Source: Oegoconia quadripuncta (taxonomy: Eukaryota > Arthropoda > Insecta > Lepidoptera > Autostichidae). From it: 64,000 nucleotides of DNA. This document shows, piece after piece, positions 10,713 through 23,034 of the stretch (position 1 is its first letter; every line of letters begins with the position of its first letter). The stretch covers positions 25,921,324 to 25,985,323 of the forward strand of contig OX438741.1 in NCBI GenBank assembly GCA_949316235.1. The letters are read 5' to 3'. The notes beneath the pieces were generated by a model, which saw nothing but the letters and a program-made list of their open reading frames with translations, ran no database searches and had not been told where the DNA came from. Both the position numbers and the translations under genes were made by a program.

Positions 10713-11574
10713 ACAGCAATACAAAAAGTCTCATATGCTTCATGTACTTTATCAGCTTCCAAAAATTATTTAAAAAAAATCTATTCAAAGATATAGAGAA
10801 CTGTACAATGATCTTGTGCAATTTTTTGCGTCGCTTCTTTTCCGCCAGATGATTTCCGAGGCGGTAGTAGTTTTGACTTACTGACAGATACAGAACTGCT
10901 CCCTATTCTTCTTTCCAATAGATTTAAATTCACATTCAATAATGATCTTACGTATTTACGTTCAAATAAATGGTGGAAGTTCGAAGGTTAAACTCTGATG
11001 GCTTGCTAGCCTATTCAATTTACCCATGAAAATGAGTCAAATCGGGCCCTGGGAGAGGTTTATGTATAAAAATATGTTGAATAGGATGGATGTGAAGTAA
11101 TGTTGTCGCCTTCTAATGATCTCGGCTAAACATTCTTAAATTGATGATAGGTGTCCCATATAATATAATATATGTAGTAATAACCAAATTTTCTTGCAAA
11201 ATTAATTAACATTGCTAAATGTACGAAATGGGAGCAAAGAGTCTGATACACCAACGGCAAAATCAATTTGAGGCCGGCGTATTGGCAAATGGCCAGTGCT
11301 CCTCTGTCCAGCGAATGCAAAACTGCTATAATACTTACAATAGATATGTCAATCACTACATATTTTGCCACTCGTTCACTAAATGGGTCTAAATTATAAG
11401 TGTGTTGTCGTCACTTAATACGTAACTACATGGAATAATACTGGATATTGGAAAAATTGTTTCTATCAAGGATGAGTATATTTAGTAACGTTATAACAGT
11501 ATTAGGACTTTAACGTTAATCACAACTTGAAGTGAATTTTACAAAACTGGAACTTCGCTGAAGTTTTATTACAT
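10713..11574. other. Intergenic, no gene recognised
   Basis: AT-rich sequence with only short unsupported ORFs and no repeat identity beyond the RTE tail at its left. Confidence 0.45.
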
Positions 11575-11793
11575 ACCGGTTTTCCGCCCGCGGCTTCGTC
11601 TGCGTGGAATAACTTTTTCGCTATATTTCGAATAACTTTTTGTTTATCCCGCGGGAACTACTCACTTTATCGGGATAAAAAATATCCTTTGTCTTAATCG
11701 AGGGTAAGTTCTACCTATATACCAAATTGCATCCAAATCCGTTCATCCATTTCGCCGTGATTGAGCAACAAACAAACAAATAAACAAACAAAC
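11575..11793 (+). repeat. Widespread CCCGCGGCTTCGT arthropod repeat
   Basis: It begins CCGCCCGCGGCTTCGTCTGC and runs through CCAAATTGCATCCAAATCCGTTCA to a CAAACAAACAAATAAAC tail at 11768-11793. The same head and the same 'CCAAATTTCAT...AAATC' block recur at 48088-48290 and 56573-56690. The class is uncertain (SINE-like or LINE tail). Confidence 0.7.
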
Positions 11794-14455
11794 ATCAGCT
11801 ATCCAGGGAGGCAATACTGTCAGCATCTTGGGTACTTTGCCTATTGTGACACTCTGGACGATATTTTTTATCTTGAAGGTTTTTCGTTTTTTGTTCATTG
11901 AATTATCAATTAATTATTAAAATATTGAACCTTTAAGGCTACCTAAGTTTGACAAAATAAGTTCTGTTTAAGTCACAAAACATCGCAAAGAAAAGTGAGT
12001 TAGAGCATGTCTTGTAATTTATGACATTTAAATTTAATTGTTTTTTTCTTTTTTCTCTGCGCACGTATGTATGTCTTATATCAGGGTCTTGCTGGACGAA
12101 ATCTCTCTTTAGAGATATGCTAGCACCTTTTGACATCTTGGATCTAGTCATCTATTTTTCTTTTATATGTGCCTAATCGGGTGCAATACATTATAATAAT
12201 AATAGTAATGTCTGTGTTAAAGTCGATTTAAAATAAAATTACTAAGGTACGTGAGCTTCATGTCTGCCCAAGGTTAATTAAAACCTCCACTCGGTTCGAT
12301 GCATTTTGACGCCGAATCAAAGGGGCGAAGAAACCATTATTATCGCTTGAGCGGACGTGTAGTTACTAACTGTTATTATTTCGTACAAGTAACCAAGTTG
12401 TTATAAATGTGCAGACAAGTAGCTAATTCTGAGTGATAACATTTTACAATGCCTCTTTTGACTGAAGGATAATTGTCCGCTCTGCTTGTTTTGTCTTCAC
12501 CTTACTCGTGCTCATTAAGTCATGAGCCAAGAGAAATCTGTATTTGCTCGAAATTCCACTTTACTTTCCTCTGAGGTTCCTGAGCCACAACTTTCTTCCC
12601 CCGACTTATCTTCTGCATTCAATTTTCGTAATCTAACATCTGTTGGAGAAGATTTTTTACTAGTATTCTTCTTGATCGTATAAGTAATCATATTTATGAA
12701 GCTCTTCTATCACGCAAGAACTTCTAAGTTCATGGCCCAGCGGAATATAAATATCCATTGGAAAGGCTACTATTTACACTTATTATTGTTAATATGGTAT
12801 AGCCAATACATTAATTGGTACTTCATCCTGCTTACAATACAATAAAGTAATTGGACTATGAGAGTAGAAGGTCTAATAATTTTTTTCAGGTAACTTTACA
12901 GAGAGCCTTTAGTATTTTTTTTTATAAAGTTCTTTAAAACAAGATGCGCTGGGAGGCGTTTCCTGTTACTTAGAGATGGTCAATCCGTTACCCAAAGTGG
13001 ACTACGAAAAAGTAGATTTCGACAAATTTCCATGCCACATTCGCATTTAAATGTCTTTCAGGTTGTGATAGACATTTGTAATAATCTAATCAGGAGACTA
13101 ATAATAAGCTCAACATTTCAATGACCAAGTATTGCACAATTTATACGCTGTTAAAAACACATGAATCGTGTCTACAATCTCGGTACAATCGGTTGTCTAG
13201 TTCGGGATAGATCCCTTACCTGACAAATAATAACTTATTCGGTTTTTCTTCCTCCCTCCATGCGAGTCTGATCCCAATGATATTTTGAATGTGTCACTGT
13301 AGTTTGATTAATCACTTGGTAACCAAACTGAGGATTTGGTGACGTGTTTATGGATGATAATATCATCAGTACATTTTCATCGTAATTTAAAGCAGATACT
13401 TAAATGCTGAGTAGATACCATATTCGGTGATTGTTTTTTAAGTTTCGTTTCAAAATTTTCTTTGTAATAATAAAAAACAAGTTAAAATTAAAAGGTTTCA
13501 ACATCTGATGAACTGACTCATCTAAAAATAAAGAAATTCTTAAATTGCAACCGAAACATTTGATACAACCCAAGAAGTGATTTCGCAGGAATTTCACTTT
13601 CCCGGTAGGCATGTCTGTCATTCATTACTGCATTTACGCATGCGTGCAGTGCGATATGCGTGCTCATGGCAGTTCGATCTCGACTTCTGCGGAAGCCACG
13701 GGCAATCGATTAGTCCGAAAATATTTATGCAAACTTGCACTTCTAAATGTAAATTCATTCGATTTTCGGAATAAATCTATAATGACTGTGGGAAATTATT
13801 GTAGAAAATTTACTTAGGAACTTATATTTTTTTAATATTAAATGAAAATTACTAATAATTTTAAGATACATACAGTTGGTTTTAGCAATTTAGATTGGAT
13901 GATTTCAGATAAATTCCATTCCCACTATAAAGACAACGACTTATGTAGACACGACGTAGCCATTCCCCGAGGTTCTGCAGACAGGCAATGTTCCGTAAAT
14001 GTCTCTCTATCGACTGATTAGGTTTTTGCACTGTCTTTAACATTTGTAGTTTAATGTGGTATAGGTAAATCAGATTAAGAGAAACATCTGTAGTAGTGTA
14101 TCATAATTACAGAGTTGGTATCTCATTTTGAATTCCGGAATCTTTTGCTTTCTTACTGCCAAATACTGCCAAAGTTTACCAACCAACCAACACGTTTTGT
14201 GTTAATTTCTGCATTACATAATTTCTGAGTGTATATTTACCAAAATATCATCAGTTAGATACTTTCTGCCTTTAAATAAAAAAAGATACTTTTTTAGGCT
14301 TCTTAAGCTGGAACAAAAGATTCATATATATATTTGCTAATCAACGCTTTGAAAGTTTTACTTTCAGTTACAATTACTTTTAATACTCTATGATACAATC
14401 GACAATATATGTTATCAAATCATAATTAACGATAACATTCTTTTAACTATTGTAC
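11794..14455. other. Intergenic, mostly unique, no gene recognised
   Basis: No coding domain seen. A short CpG-containing patch at 13590-13720 carries two overlapping small ORFs and a TTTATGCAAA octamer-like motif, but nothing decides whether it is exon, regulatory element or chance. Confidence 0.4.
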
Positions 14456-14459
14456 CTAT

Positions 14460-14905
14460 TACCATGACATCAGGATCCACGTGCGACGGCTGTAAAAAAA
14501 TTAGATGCGACCGCCATCGCGTTTAACCGATAAAAGTTGAACGTTTTCCTCAATCGCTACTTCACCGATACTTTCTGCGCATTTATAACCCTATACACAC
14601 ACTGAGAACATCGATTGAAATCGTTCCGGTACTTTACGACTTTATTTCTGGCCGGCATGTTTTCTTTGACTGCGTCAGTTAGCTTGGGACCGAGCATTCG
14701 GCGTGTATCGGATAAATATTAATAAAGCGGGCGGCCTCGTTTCTGGGAAGTTGGGAGGATCTTATTATAACCGCAATAGCACCTATAATTAGCAGCATCC
14801 AAATTACTCGTGGCGTGTACGTGTTGCGCCAGATCGATGTTACGTGCGGCTACCCGATTCGGAACGGATCTGAATCGATTTTAAATCGATACGAGGCAAT
14901 TTGCA
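14460..14905. promoter_or_regulatory. CpG-rich unique block with clustered ATCGAT sites (candidate enhancer or boundary)
   Basis: The block is clearly richer in GC and CpG than its surroundings and matches no repeat in the window. ATCGAT occurs at 14610, 14833, 14874 and 14885; the last two form a palindrome at 14874-14890 with 8-bp arms around one base. ATCGAT is the core of the DREF/BEAF-32 type sites known in insects. GATA-like (CGATAA) and homeobox-like (AATTA, TTTATAAC) words are also present. No ORF of note. The regulatory role is inferred from composition and motifs only. Confidence 0.4.
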
Positions 14906-16255
14906 CAAACTTGATATTATCTTTTTTCTTGTGGTTAATCTACTAAACAATATAAAGAGTAAGAATTGTTTTTAGAATAATTTAGAAATGGAGATTGGAG
15001 ACGCGCTTGTCTCCTCACCTGCTTCATTAAAAGTGAGAGTGTGATCGAAATGAAGCACGCAATCCCAGTACATTTCTCATCAGCCTGCGTTTGAAGATCC
15101 CCTTATTATATCAGAAAGAGAGTTGACAGAACTTAACCCTAGCTCCCCTTGTGGATAGATTGCAAGTCCATGGTCCATCGTGCATAAGAAGCATTGCCTG
15201 TAACTACCGCCACGGTGCCATAATTAACCTCACCTGTCGAGCCTTTACCATCGCCTCATACACTTCAACCATACGGTAAGCTCAGTGATGACGGCAAAAG
15301 ACTAGCTGTAACCGTGGAGTGGTCGATACAATGGTATTCATAACATGTGACAACTTGAAGAGATTTTATATTATAAATTAAAGTTTTTTGGTGTTTTACA
15401 TACTCACTGTATTTTAATCTGTCTTATTAGGCTACTATTATTTTGAAATTAGTATCTCCTACAAAAATTTACGGGTCGAGACCCAATTGTAAGAACGACA
15501 AATGGAAATCCCTGTGGAGTCCAGAAGCAGTGGGCTATAAACAGATATAAGAGCAAATGATGACGATGATTTATTGTACACAACAAGAAGATGATAACTC
15601 ACTAATGAAATTGCATCAATTTGTAACAACACGACTTAGCTCGCTTCTCTGCGAGCACATATCCAAAAACATCCCAAATATGATTATCATCTTATAGGAG
15701 ACGGGAACAAGGGGAATTCCAGCCAGAAGCAATATTAAAAGTGGTTACTAAGTAAAAACAAAAGAATGAGTCACACTCAGTGAAGGCAACGACCGCTGCT
15801 CCAGGGTGATCTTTCGAAATTCCCAAATAATTGTCGACGCATAAGGTGGCGACGAAAATAACGCACGAGACGTACAAAGTCGTTCCCCCTCGACCGTACA
15901 AATTAATTTTATTTTTATATTGATGAATCGGCTTATTTGTTTGGTGTCTAGAAAACCTCGGGTTTAGAAATACAGTAAATTTTTGGATGTGGGCCAAAGT
16001 ACCCTTTATTGGCTCCATTTTGCTGGTTTTCATTTAGGTGATTTATGTTTTTGGGTACTATTTACATTCTCAAATTTACTAGTCAATGTTAACGTGTTGG
16101 TCAATTTAAGAAGGTTACAGATTTAAAACTTTAGTCTACGCAATCATGGTCGAATATGAATCTAGGTAGATATTACCAAGAGGCGTTTTAGCAATAAATA
16201 TGAAAGTATAATGTCGCAGGAGCATGATACCGCTTTGAATGCGAAACTCGTACTG
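14906..16255. other. Intergenic with one RTE tail
   Basis: Apart from 15480-15578 no repeat is recognised. A 113-codon minus ORF at 15692-16033 has no recognisable domain or splice signals and is not called a gene. Confidence 0.4.
15480..15578 (+). mobile_element. RTE-type LINE tail
   Basis: CCAGAAGCAGTGGGCTATAA followed by ACAG, then GATGACGATGAT, is the standard decayed 3' end of RTE-like LINEs (AVGYKQ... then a TGATGA tail). Very short. Confidence 0.5.
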
Positions 16256-16699
16256 AACTACAAACACAGGCCAACGTGGGGAGGGGGCGTGGAAGGGGAG
16301 GCACAGTCAACTAACCGTGGGAAAAGCCTGCGTATACGGTGTGAACTGTAAAACATAAAGCATCATTTGTTATTTTGATAGGAATTCTTCCAGAATACTT
16401 TTACGCATTCCACGGCCTGATCTTATTTTATTGTTATATAAACTTGTTTATTGAATATTACTTTTTTAAAATAAGTACATACTAAGAAGTCAGGTCTAAA
16501 TACACCTCCAATTAAATAACGCATTATGTATTGTTCTAATTGTTTTATTTGTGTCTGAGTATTAATTTAATTACATTATTACTGCCGTCTTGATAGCTTA
16601 AGGGATTTGTTTAATTGGACATAAAATCACAACTTCTTACTCATGGTTTCATGATGGATATTATATTCATTAGGATAATGATATTCTGCGAATTACTCC

Positions 16700-17130
16700 G
16701 TGTTTATACCCGTAATGCCTCACTCCACAGTGTGTCCGAATCGAGGTTACACACAAATGCTCCGAGCCACAGTATGCGTTCACGTGGCAACAACGTACAC
16801 ATAGTTACAGCGAAACTGCCCAAAATACTTGATCTGACTATTCTCATCTTCCCTTCCCGTAGTCCCCCGAAGTTCGAAGCGTTCGAGGGGACAGAGGAGC
16901 TCAATTTAGGTTGGATGGCAGATCGTGCGGCAGACGTCACCCGCACACTTTTGTATCTCACGCTCACAGAGCCACGTGACCGTGGCATTCCATCAGTATC
17001 CACACTTACATGCACACAGCGCACCTTATTAAAACGAGACGCGAATCGACGACTTATCGGGCAATTAGTCGTGGCCAACGTCAAACAATACCGCGTCAGC
17101 GTAATCTGTTCCATGTCCATTGACGCTTCT
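16700..17130. other. CpG-rich block open on both strands
   Basis: A minus ORF of 138 codons (16704-17120) lies wholly inside a plus ORF of 190 codons (16615-17187). Neither translation shows a domain I know. CpG dinucleotides are frequent compared with the flanks, which by itself lengthens ORFs by thinning stop codons. It may be an exon of an unrecognised gene, a promoter or an old element. The GC-rich tracts at 16270-16310 and 17385-17500 look similar in composition. Confidence 0.3.
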
Positions 17131-17714
17131 TGCTCTGTTTACTTGATTTCTGAAAACGTTAAGCATTTGTATATTACATTTAATTAACATAACCTCTCAA
17201 TAAACGAGATTAAAGTGTAAACAACTATGAAATAGAATACAATTAATCTCTTTCTTATTTACAGAGAGCAGGTAGAGTACAGAAATTTGCTAATGTCATA
17301 ATCAATAATCAGTGACGACAATAAGGCAAGAATGAATTGACATTTAAAATAGTAGGCACCAATGTAAAGCGAACATGACGAAATTGCTACCACCTGTTTC
17401 GATGGCTCGGCATCGCGGTGGGGGCGAGTTCGAGTCGGCACGCGCGAACAAGGGGCGATCGTACTGCGCAAGTGCGGTTGATAACAACTCGCGTCGCGAA
17501 TTATTCACGTGTTGTCAACTTATGAATTATTATTCTGTTAACAGCACAACGATTAGAATTAAATGTTGATTGCATTATTTGTCGAGGTCTATAATATTTG
17601 TAGTTTTATATTATTTATTTTTAGTAAAATCATTTATGTACTAAGAGACTGGCTAATCTAAACTCATAATAAATATTTTTATAATTAATTTATGAAAATA
17701 TTATCTATATACCA

Positions 17715-18362
17715 TAGGTTAGCAAAATAAATTATTATATTATATAAGCAGTAAAGTTGACGTTTTGACCTAAAACAAATTAGCCGTGTAAGAATGAGAC
17801 TAATCTGTCTCTGCTAATGGGTAACGTAAAAGGCGACTAAAAGATCGTGAACGTAACAGTACCTATAGACCACTTAGTGGCATCAGCTCCCAAATATTCT
17901 ACCATCGCTAACCAACCTTGGAAGGCAACGCAAATCGGACCATGGGGGAGGCCTATGGTCAGTAGCGGACTATATTATATTGTTATTTGTGATATGAATA
18001 TATAACTTCAATTTAGGAGCAGTTATCGTTATTAGATGCACACACCTAAGTGTAGCGATTAAGTCGCAACATCCAATTTTCCTCATGGAAGCCGCTAGAA
18101 GAAAGATGTTTTACATGAAAATTGTATCCTTCTGTTTATCTTTTCATATCCAAGGTTGTGGAATAGCGGCACGGAAGTACACTGACCACCATAACTCAGA
18201 TTATAATATCTATTTGGAGGTCGAAGATACACCGTGTGTAAACTATTGGTATCTATAATTGTGCCTATAATCTTTGTAAAAGATTGTATTAGGCTTAGTA
18301 AAATAAATTATTATATTATGTTTAATAAGCAGTAGAGTTGACGTTTTGACCTAAAACAAATT
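17715..18362. repeat. Long direct repeats bracketing about 510 bp
   Basis: 17715-17781 and 18290-18362 share nearly identical sequence: AAAATAAATTATTATATTAT, then AAGCAGTA(A/G)AGTTGACG, then TTTTGACCTAAAACAAATT. The second copy has a few extra bases in the middle. Between them lies a family D repeat (17795-17970) and unique DNA. Confidence 0.75.
17795..17970 (+). repeat. Dispersed repeat, family D (probably RTE-tail related)
   Basis: It contains AAAGGCGACTAAAAGATCGT, CGCTAACCAACCTTGGAAGG and CATGGGGGAGGCCTATGGTC followed by AGTAGCGGAC. A diverged copy is at 43600-43790. The final phrase resembles the 'gaggcctatgtccagcagtgg' end of RTE-like LINEs. Confidence 0.55.
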
Positions 18363-18883
18363 GAAAGAAATAGCATAAAACTGCTGAAGTGACTTTATAA
18401 ACGTTTTATAGAAGCATAAAATTATGCATATTGGCTATAAGCGACAAGCAACACCCACTAAACGATCGCTTCAGCAAGAAGCGACAAGGCAACAGGTCAA
18501 CACAAAAACCGCACCGATAATAGCTTCATTAGGTAGGTACTTATACTGCGTGTAAGGGACATCCCGAAATTCTCTTTATGGGCATGTTATTTAATTCAAA
18601 ATAAATCTAAATCCGAAATCCAAATTAAAATATCTTATTTATTTCGGTCGTAAATAAATATCCAAATAAATCGAAGAAAATTACTCTTTACGCGCACACT
18701 ATACAAATTTACACGGCTATTGACTGATTGGTAGAATAGTAGATGGCGTAATTCATTCTTTAACTTGATGCAACGTTGCCAGTTTATCAATTACATTTAA
18801 GAGGAATATGTAATTAATTTGTTTGAAAAAATAACTTATTTTTTTTGTTTTTCTATTAACATAAAAAATCGACTAAAGTTATT

Positions 18884-19060
18884 GTATCGAGGTACCTTTT
18901 TTTTTTTTCGCGGGGAAATGCTTTACGCGTACCGCTCGCCTGGGGGACGGCGAGACGGTTATGTGGGACTCCCCTCCCTAACGGGAGGGATACCCACTAA
19001 AACCCCGCAGCGACCTTCTTCGGCAGTAGGGAGGATCTGGGAACGCGTATCGAGGTACCT
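18884..19060 (-). mobile_element. 5'-truncated LINE 3' end with perfect 14-bp target duplication
   Basis: GTATCGAGGTACCT occurs at 18884-18897 and again at 19047-19060. Between them is a 149-bp insert that starts with a T tract (poly(A) on the minus strand) and then CGCGGGGAAATGCTTTACGC..., a sequence I recall as a common LINE 3' UTR in Lepidoptera. Orientation is minus. The exact duplication and clean tail mark a relatively young insertion. Confidence 0.85.
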
Positions 19061-20418
19061 AACTACCTGTTTCAAGGAATGTCGACTTGTCCCTTACAGG
19101 CAGTATAATGCAAAAATACTGCAGCTGCACGAGATTTTCTGAATCTGTAGAACTGATCCAAGTCTGAACAAAGTCTGAGTAAAATCCGTCGTTGGGGGTC
19201 TCACCGCGGATACAGATGCGAGTTGTGCCGTTAGCTTACAGAATAACATAGCATGTCGGTGTATAGAAAAGGACTATACAAATCTCTATTGAATTTACCC
19301 GTTGATGAGGAATTGGGAATTTTTACACGTTCCTCATTACTCAAAGCAAGTTAATTAATTTCTGGAATAACAAAGTAGCTTCTATCAGACTTCAAAATGA
19401 AACCAAAATAAGACAGATAAATCGATACACGTCATCACGACACAAGCCTGTAAAAGTCCACTGCCGCTTCGCATAGCTTTCTTTGGGAGGATTTGCCCTA
19501 ATAGCCACTTTGGCGATCGCAGATTGTTTGGAAGCTCCTGTCCATCACTTTTCACGACACTCACGACCGACCAGACAGACAGACAGGTTGGTCCTATTCC
19601 ACTGCCATGAACCACATGGCCAATTCTTTGAAACCCTTTTGGTCTTCGTTTCAGTTTTAGCTTCATCAAATATTTTTTTTTATGGCCGGCGTTAAGTTGT
19701 AGGTAATAAATACATTATGTTTTCCGAAACCACAGTGAGCAAATCAATCTCATGATTGAATATGTATTAGAGCATATTTTTCCTTTTATAGTCGGACAGC
19801 TACGAATTTATTCGAAAAGATGTAGGTATAAATGCATTTTAAACTTTCTGTGACCTGAATAACTTTCCATCTTAATCAGTCCTTTAAATACAAATGACAA
19901 ATAGGTATCTAACACCGTTCAATAATAATAAATTAGCTGTAGAATAATTAATGTCTTTATCATCAACAATGAATAAATTATTCAAATAGTTGCAAATATT
20001 GCACATTATTTATCTGAATGTTGATAATCGGTGACTATAACGTGCTGCTTTCAATGACTCGGGTGTCATGTAATATAAATTTATGGTAATACTAATATGT
20101 GTCTTTGCTAATAGTATTGGGGGGTTCACGGATTTTGGAATATTAAGTATAATAGATAGATAATAAAAACATAAAATATAGAAAAGATTCGGACGTCAAT
20201 TATTCAATTTTACTCTTCATATATCTTGGATGACAAACATTTCTCAAGTTTCAAAGTATAAATAAATATTACACATAGAACTGCAAATTTTGTTCACAAG
20301 ATAAAAATGAATGAGATTGGTTCTCATACTCATGATACGGAATCAACGAGAGTAAATTAAGGATTGTGACAGAGAGAGACGAGATGCAACAATTGGAGCA
20401 TTTTCGTGTACTTTTAAC
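19061..20418. other. Intergenic, no gene recognised
   Basis: Short ORFs only (a 94-codon minus frame at 19385-19669 lacks any domain). No repeat recognised. Confidence 0.45.
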
Positions 20419-20419
20419 C

Positions 20420-20748
20420 GCTCCGTGGCTCAATGTGAACAACATTGGGTTTACGATTCGGAGATCGCGGGCTCGATCCCCAGCGGAGTACATGTTTAAG
20501 TACTCGGTTTGGTTGGTGGTAGGGCATTTTAAATGTCCGCCTGGCTAGATACCACCATCTTATCTAAATCTGCCGCCAAGCAGAAATGTTAATAGCATTG
20601 TTGTGTTCCCGTTGTCAGAGATAAGATAGTCAGTCCCCCAAATATATTGGGGTTTCTGGGTCAGTACGCTTCAACCTTCGATCTTACCTTCACTTAACAT
20701 CAGGTGTGATTGAGGACAAGTACCAACCCGTTGTGCATAAAAAAAAAC
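20420..20748 (+). mobile_element. tRNA-derived SINE, family A, near full length
   Basis: The head CTCCGTGGCTCAATGTGAAC carries an A-box-like segment; the B-box-like GGGCTCGATCCCCAGCGG follows. Then come the family body (TGCCGCCAAGCAGAAATGTT, TTGTGTTCCCGTTGTCAGAG, CAGTCCCCCAAAT) and the end CCCGTTGTGCATAAAAAAAA. About 330 bp. Other copies in the window define the consensus. Confidence 0.92.
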
Positions 20749-22180
20749 TTTGGAGTGCGTTGGTAAGTAACATATATCTTACCACCTTTTCTGTAAGTTG
20801 GATATAATGTCATTTAGATATATAAGATAATTTCACTGAAATATATTTTCTTTGCGTTAATTTATATCCTGTCGTAACAATTGAACAGAAAGAATGGTAT
20901 GCACAGCCAAGCAAAGTTTGGAGGTTATCAATTAGGAATGTATTTAAAAAAAAATTCAATTGCCTGCAGTTACGCACCTATTCGAATTTCAAAAATCGGT
21001 ACAGTACACTGTTAAGCTCACCTGCTGAACAATCGGTTATGGAAAGTGACACACGAACTTTACCTTGGGACATGTTTACGTCAGGAATCGATTATTGAGT
21101 GTCCGCGCTCGCTTAATTCGTTCACAACGTAGAATTTGTTATTAAACCTAATACAAATATTGTAAAGTTCTATACAGTTTGGGAATTTCAATTTTAAATG
21201 TCTGTGGGTAGTTGTTACGCAAAATCAGTACATTGGATCTAGACATGCCCTCCTTTTTTATAACTTGTCCTCTCTTACCTACTGTATGATTATCACATCT
21301 ACATATGATATGATGATATTTTTAATTAATAATTTTGCCTATACGTCTTTAATGCATGCTGGTAATACGTAACGTGTCAAAGAAAGAATCAGATGGGAAT
21401 CAGTGAAATCATTGATTCTTATACCTACAATATAATTTAAAAAAACATACAATGCAACAGACCAAGAAAGTTGGGATAAATGTTATTCAAATAAAGTTAA
21501 TTGTAAATGAAAGCACTTTAAATTATGTAAGTCCTCCTATTTATTAGAAAGTCCTTCTTTTTAGGCCTTCCGCTCGTCCTTGTTTAAATTGCGATCTGGC
21601 AACTCTAATTGCAATGGACTTTTATAGAAACATGCCTGAGAAAGTTTTTTCGGAATATTCTTCACCATCACAGTCTTTTAAATGTATTAAGTCTTAATGA
21701 ATTTCCAAAATTTATGCAAGTTTTATAAGTTACGCACGCCATTTTTGAGAATTTGAATTTCGAAAGTTTGTAGTGACGCATTCGAATTTCAAAAAATCGG
21801 TATTCAGTGCGCAGGGAATTCCCGACCGACAACGATTCGAATGTAGCCCCGTTTACCACTACTAACGCCATCTAGTATGAAGTGGCTGCAAACTTGCTCC
21901 ATTCATGGAAAACTGTGAGACATTCAAAAATAGAACCAACTGCTACTATGTTACTTCGTTCATCGTAAGTTTCGTGACCAACAATTTTGTGTGTAACGTA
22001 ATGAATGAGTATTTAGCACAATAATTGACTGAATTTATAAAATGTACCTACTACTTTATATACCTCTATATGTTATTGTGCGCTATCGCAATTTCCATCG
22101 AAATATCGCTCAACTAAACTTACCTCAAACTGTTTCTGAGTAAAAGGGTCCTGAAGAAGCTTTGTCCGTCACGAAGTGAT
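20749..22180. other. Intergenic with short shared words, no gene
   Basis: Two stretches (20985-21010 and 21720-21810) share ACGCA...TTCGAATTTCAAAAA(A)TCGGTA, and a relative lies at 29385-29430, so a minor dispersed repeat is present. No gene is supported. Confidence 0.45.
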
Positions 22181-22181
22181 T

Positions 22182-22215
22182 CTATTAGGGTTCCGTTTTT
22201 TAGGAAACCTAATAG
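22182..22215. repeat. Short hairpin of the GGGTTCCGTTTTT repeat family
   Basis: CTATTAGGGTTCC (22182-22194) pairs 12 of 13 with GGAAACCTAATAG (22203-22215) around GTTTTTTA. The phrase 'agggttccgttttt' is the end motif of a common lepidopteran element; other relics are at 54597-54655 and 54985-55210. Confidence 0.65.
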
Positions 22216-22227
22216 AGCAAGGGGGTA

Positions 22228-22546
22228 TTTTTTTTTATGCACAACGGGTTGGTACTTGACCTCAATCACACCTCATGTTAAGTGAAGATGAGGTCGAAGG
22301 TGGAAGCGTACTGAACCGGAAACCCCAACACATTTGGAGGACTGGCTATCTTATCTCTGACAACCGGAACACAACAATGCTACTAATATTGCTGCTTGGC
22401 GGCAGATTTAGATAAGATGGTGGTAGCTAGTAAAATGCCCTACCACCAACCAAACCGAATACTTAAACATGTACCCCGCTGGGGATCGAACCCGCGACCT
22501 CCGAATCGTTAATCCAATGTTGTTTTACTTTGAGCCACGGAGGCGG
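22228..22546 (-). mobile_element. tRNA-derived SINE, family A, near full length
   Basis: Minus copy: A-tail complement (T tract) at 22228, ACAACGGGTTGGTACTTGAC, body, then CTGGGGATCGAACCCGCGAC and the head complement GAGCCACGGAGGCGG. Slightly diverged around the A box (GTTGTTTTACTTTGAGCC). Confidence 0.92.
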
Positions 22547-22762
22547 TAATGGGTGTCGAACTATCATCATCATCAACCATTTTAAAATGTATTTACTACA
22601 TTTTAAAATATACAGTTGTTTCTGCAAAGGATTTGAATGTCATTTTGTTTGTATTGTTCTTTAAATTTTGAATAAATCTCACTACATGTCAGGTTAATCT
22701 ACAGGCAAACTATGTAGATCACAATTAGTTTTCAAAAATAAAGGTTTAGATGGTATGTTATA

Positions 22763-23034
22763 TAAATAAATAAATATCCTTGGACATACACACAACGCCA
22801 TCTAGTTCCACATTAAGCTACTATAGACTTGTGTTGTGGATACCAGATGGTTGATATATGGTTGATGGTTAAATACATTGTTTTTGTAAATAAATACATA
22901 TATAAATGAAAAACAACCATAACTCGGGAGCACATGTCTGTATTCATCACACAAACATATGCCCCTAGCGGGATTTGAACCTGCAACCTTTTGGTATAGT
23001 AGTCAGAGTTTCTAACCACTACACCAAACATGTC
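22763..23034 (-). mobile_element. tRNA-derived SINE, family B1
   Basis: The minus head reads TTTGGTGTAGTGGTTAGAAA (A box) and GGTTGCAGGTTCAAATCCCG (B box). The body runs through ACCATCTGGTATCCACAACA and GAACTAGATGGCGTTGTGTG to CCAAGGATATTTATTTATTT. Confidence 0.92.

Noticed and set aside
11768..11793. CAAA repeats as an independent microsatellite
   Set aside because: They are the tail of the CCCGCGGCTTCGT repeat copy.
15692..16033. 113-codon minus ORF as a gene
   Set aside because: No domain, no signal for splicing or poly(A), composition like flanks.
20269..20493. ORF with AGDRARDL and similar at 23733-23918
   Set aside because: This is the antisense translation of the SINE family A head, not a gene.
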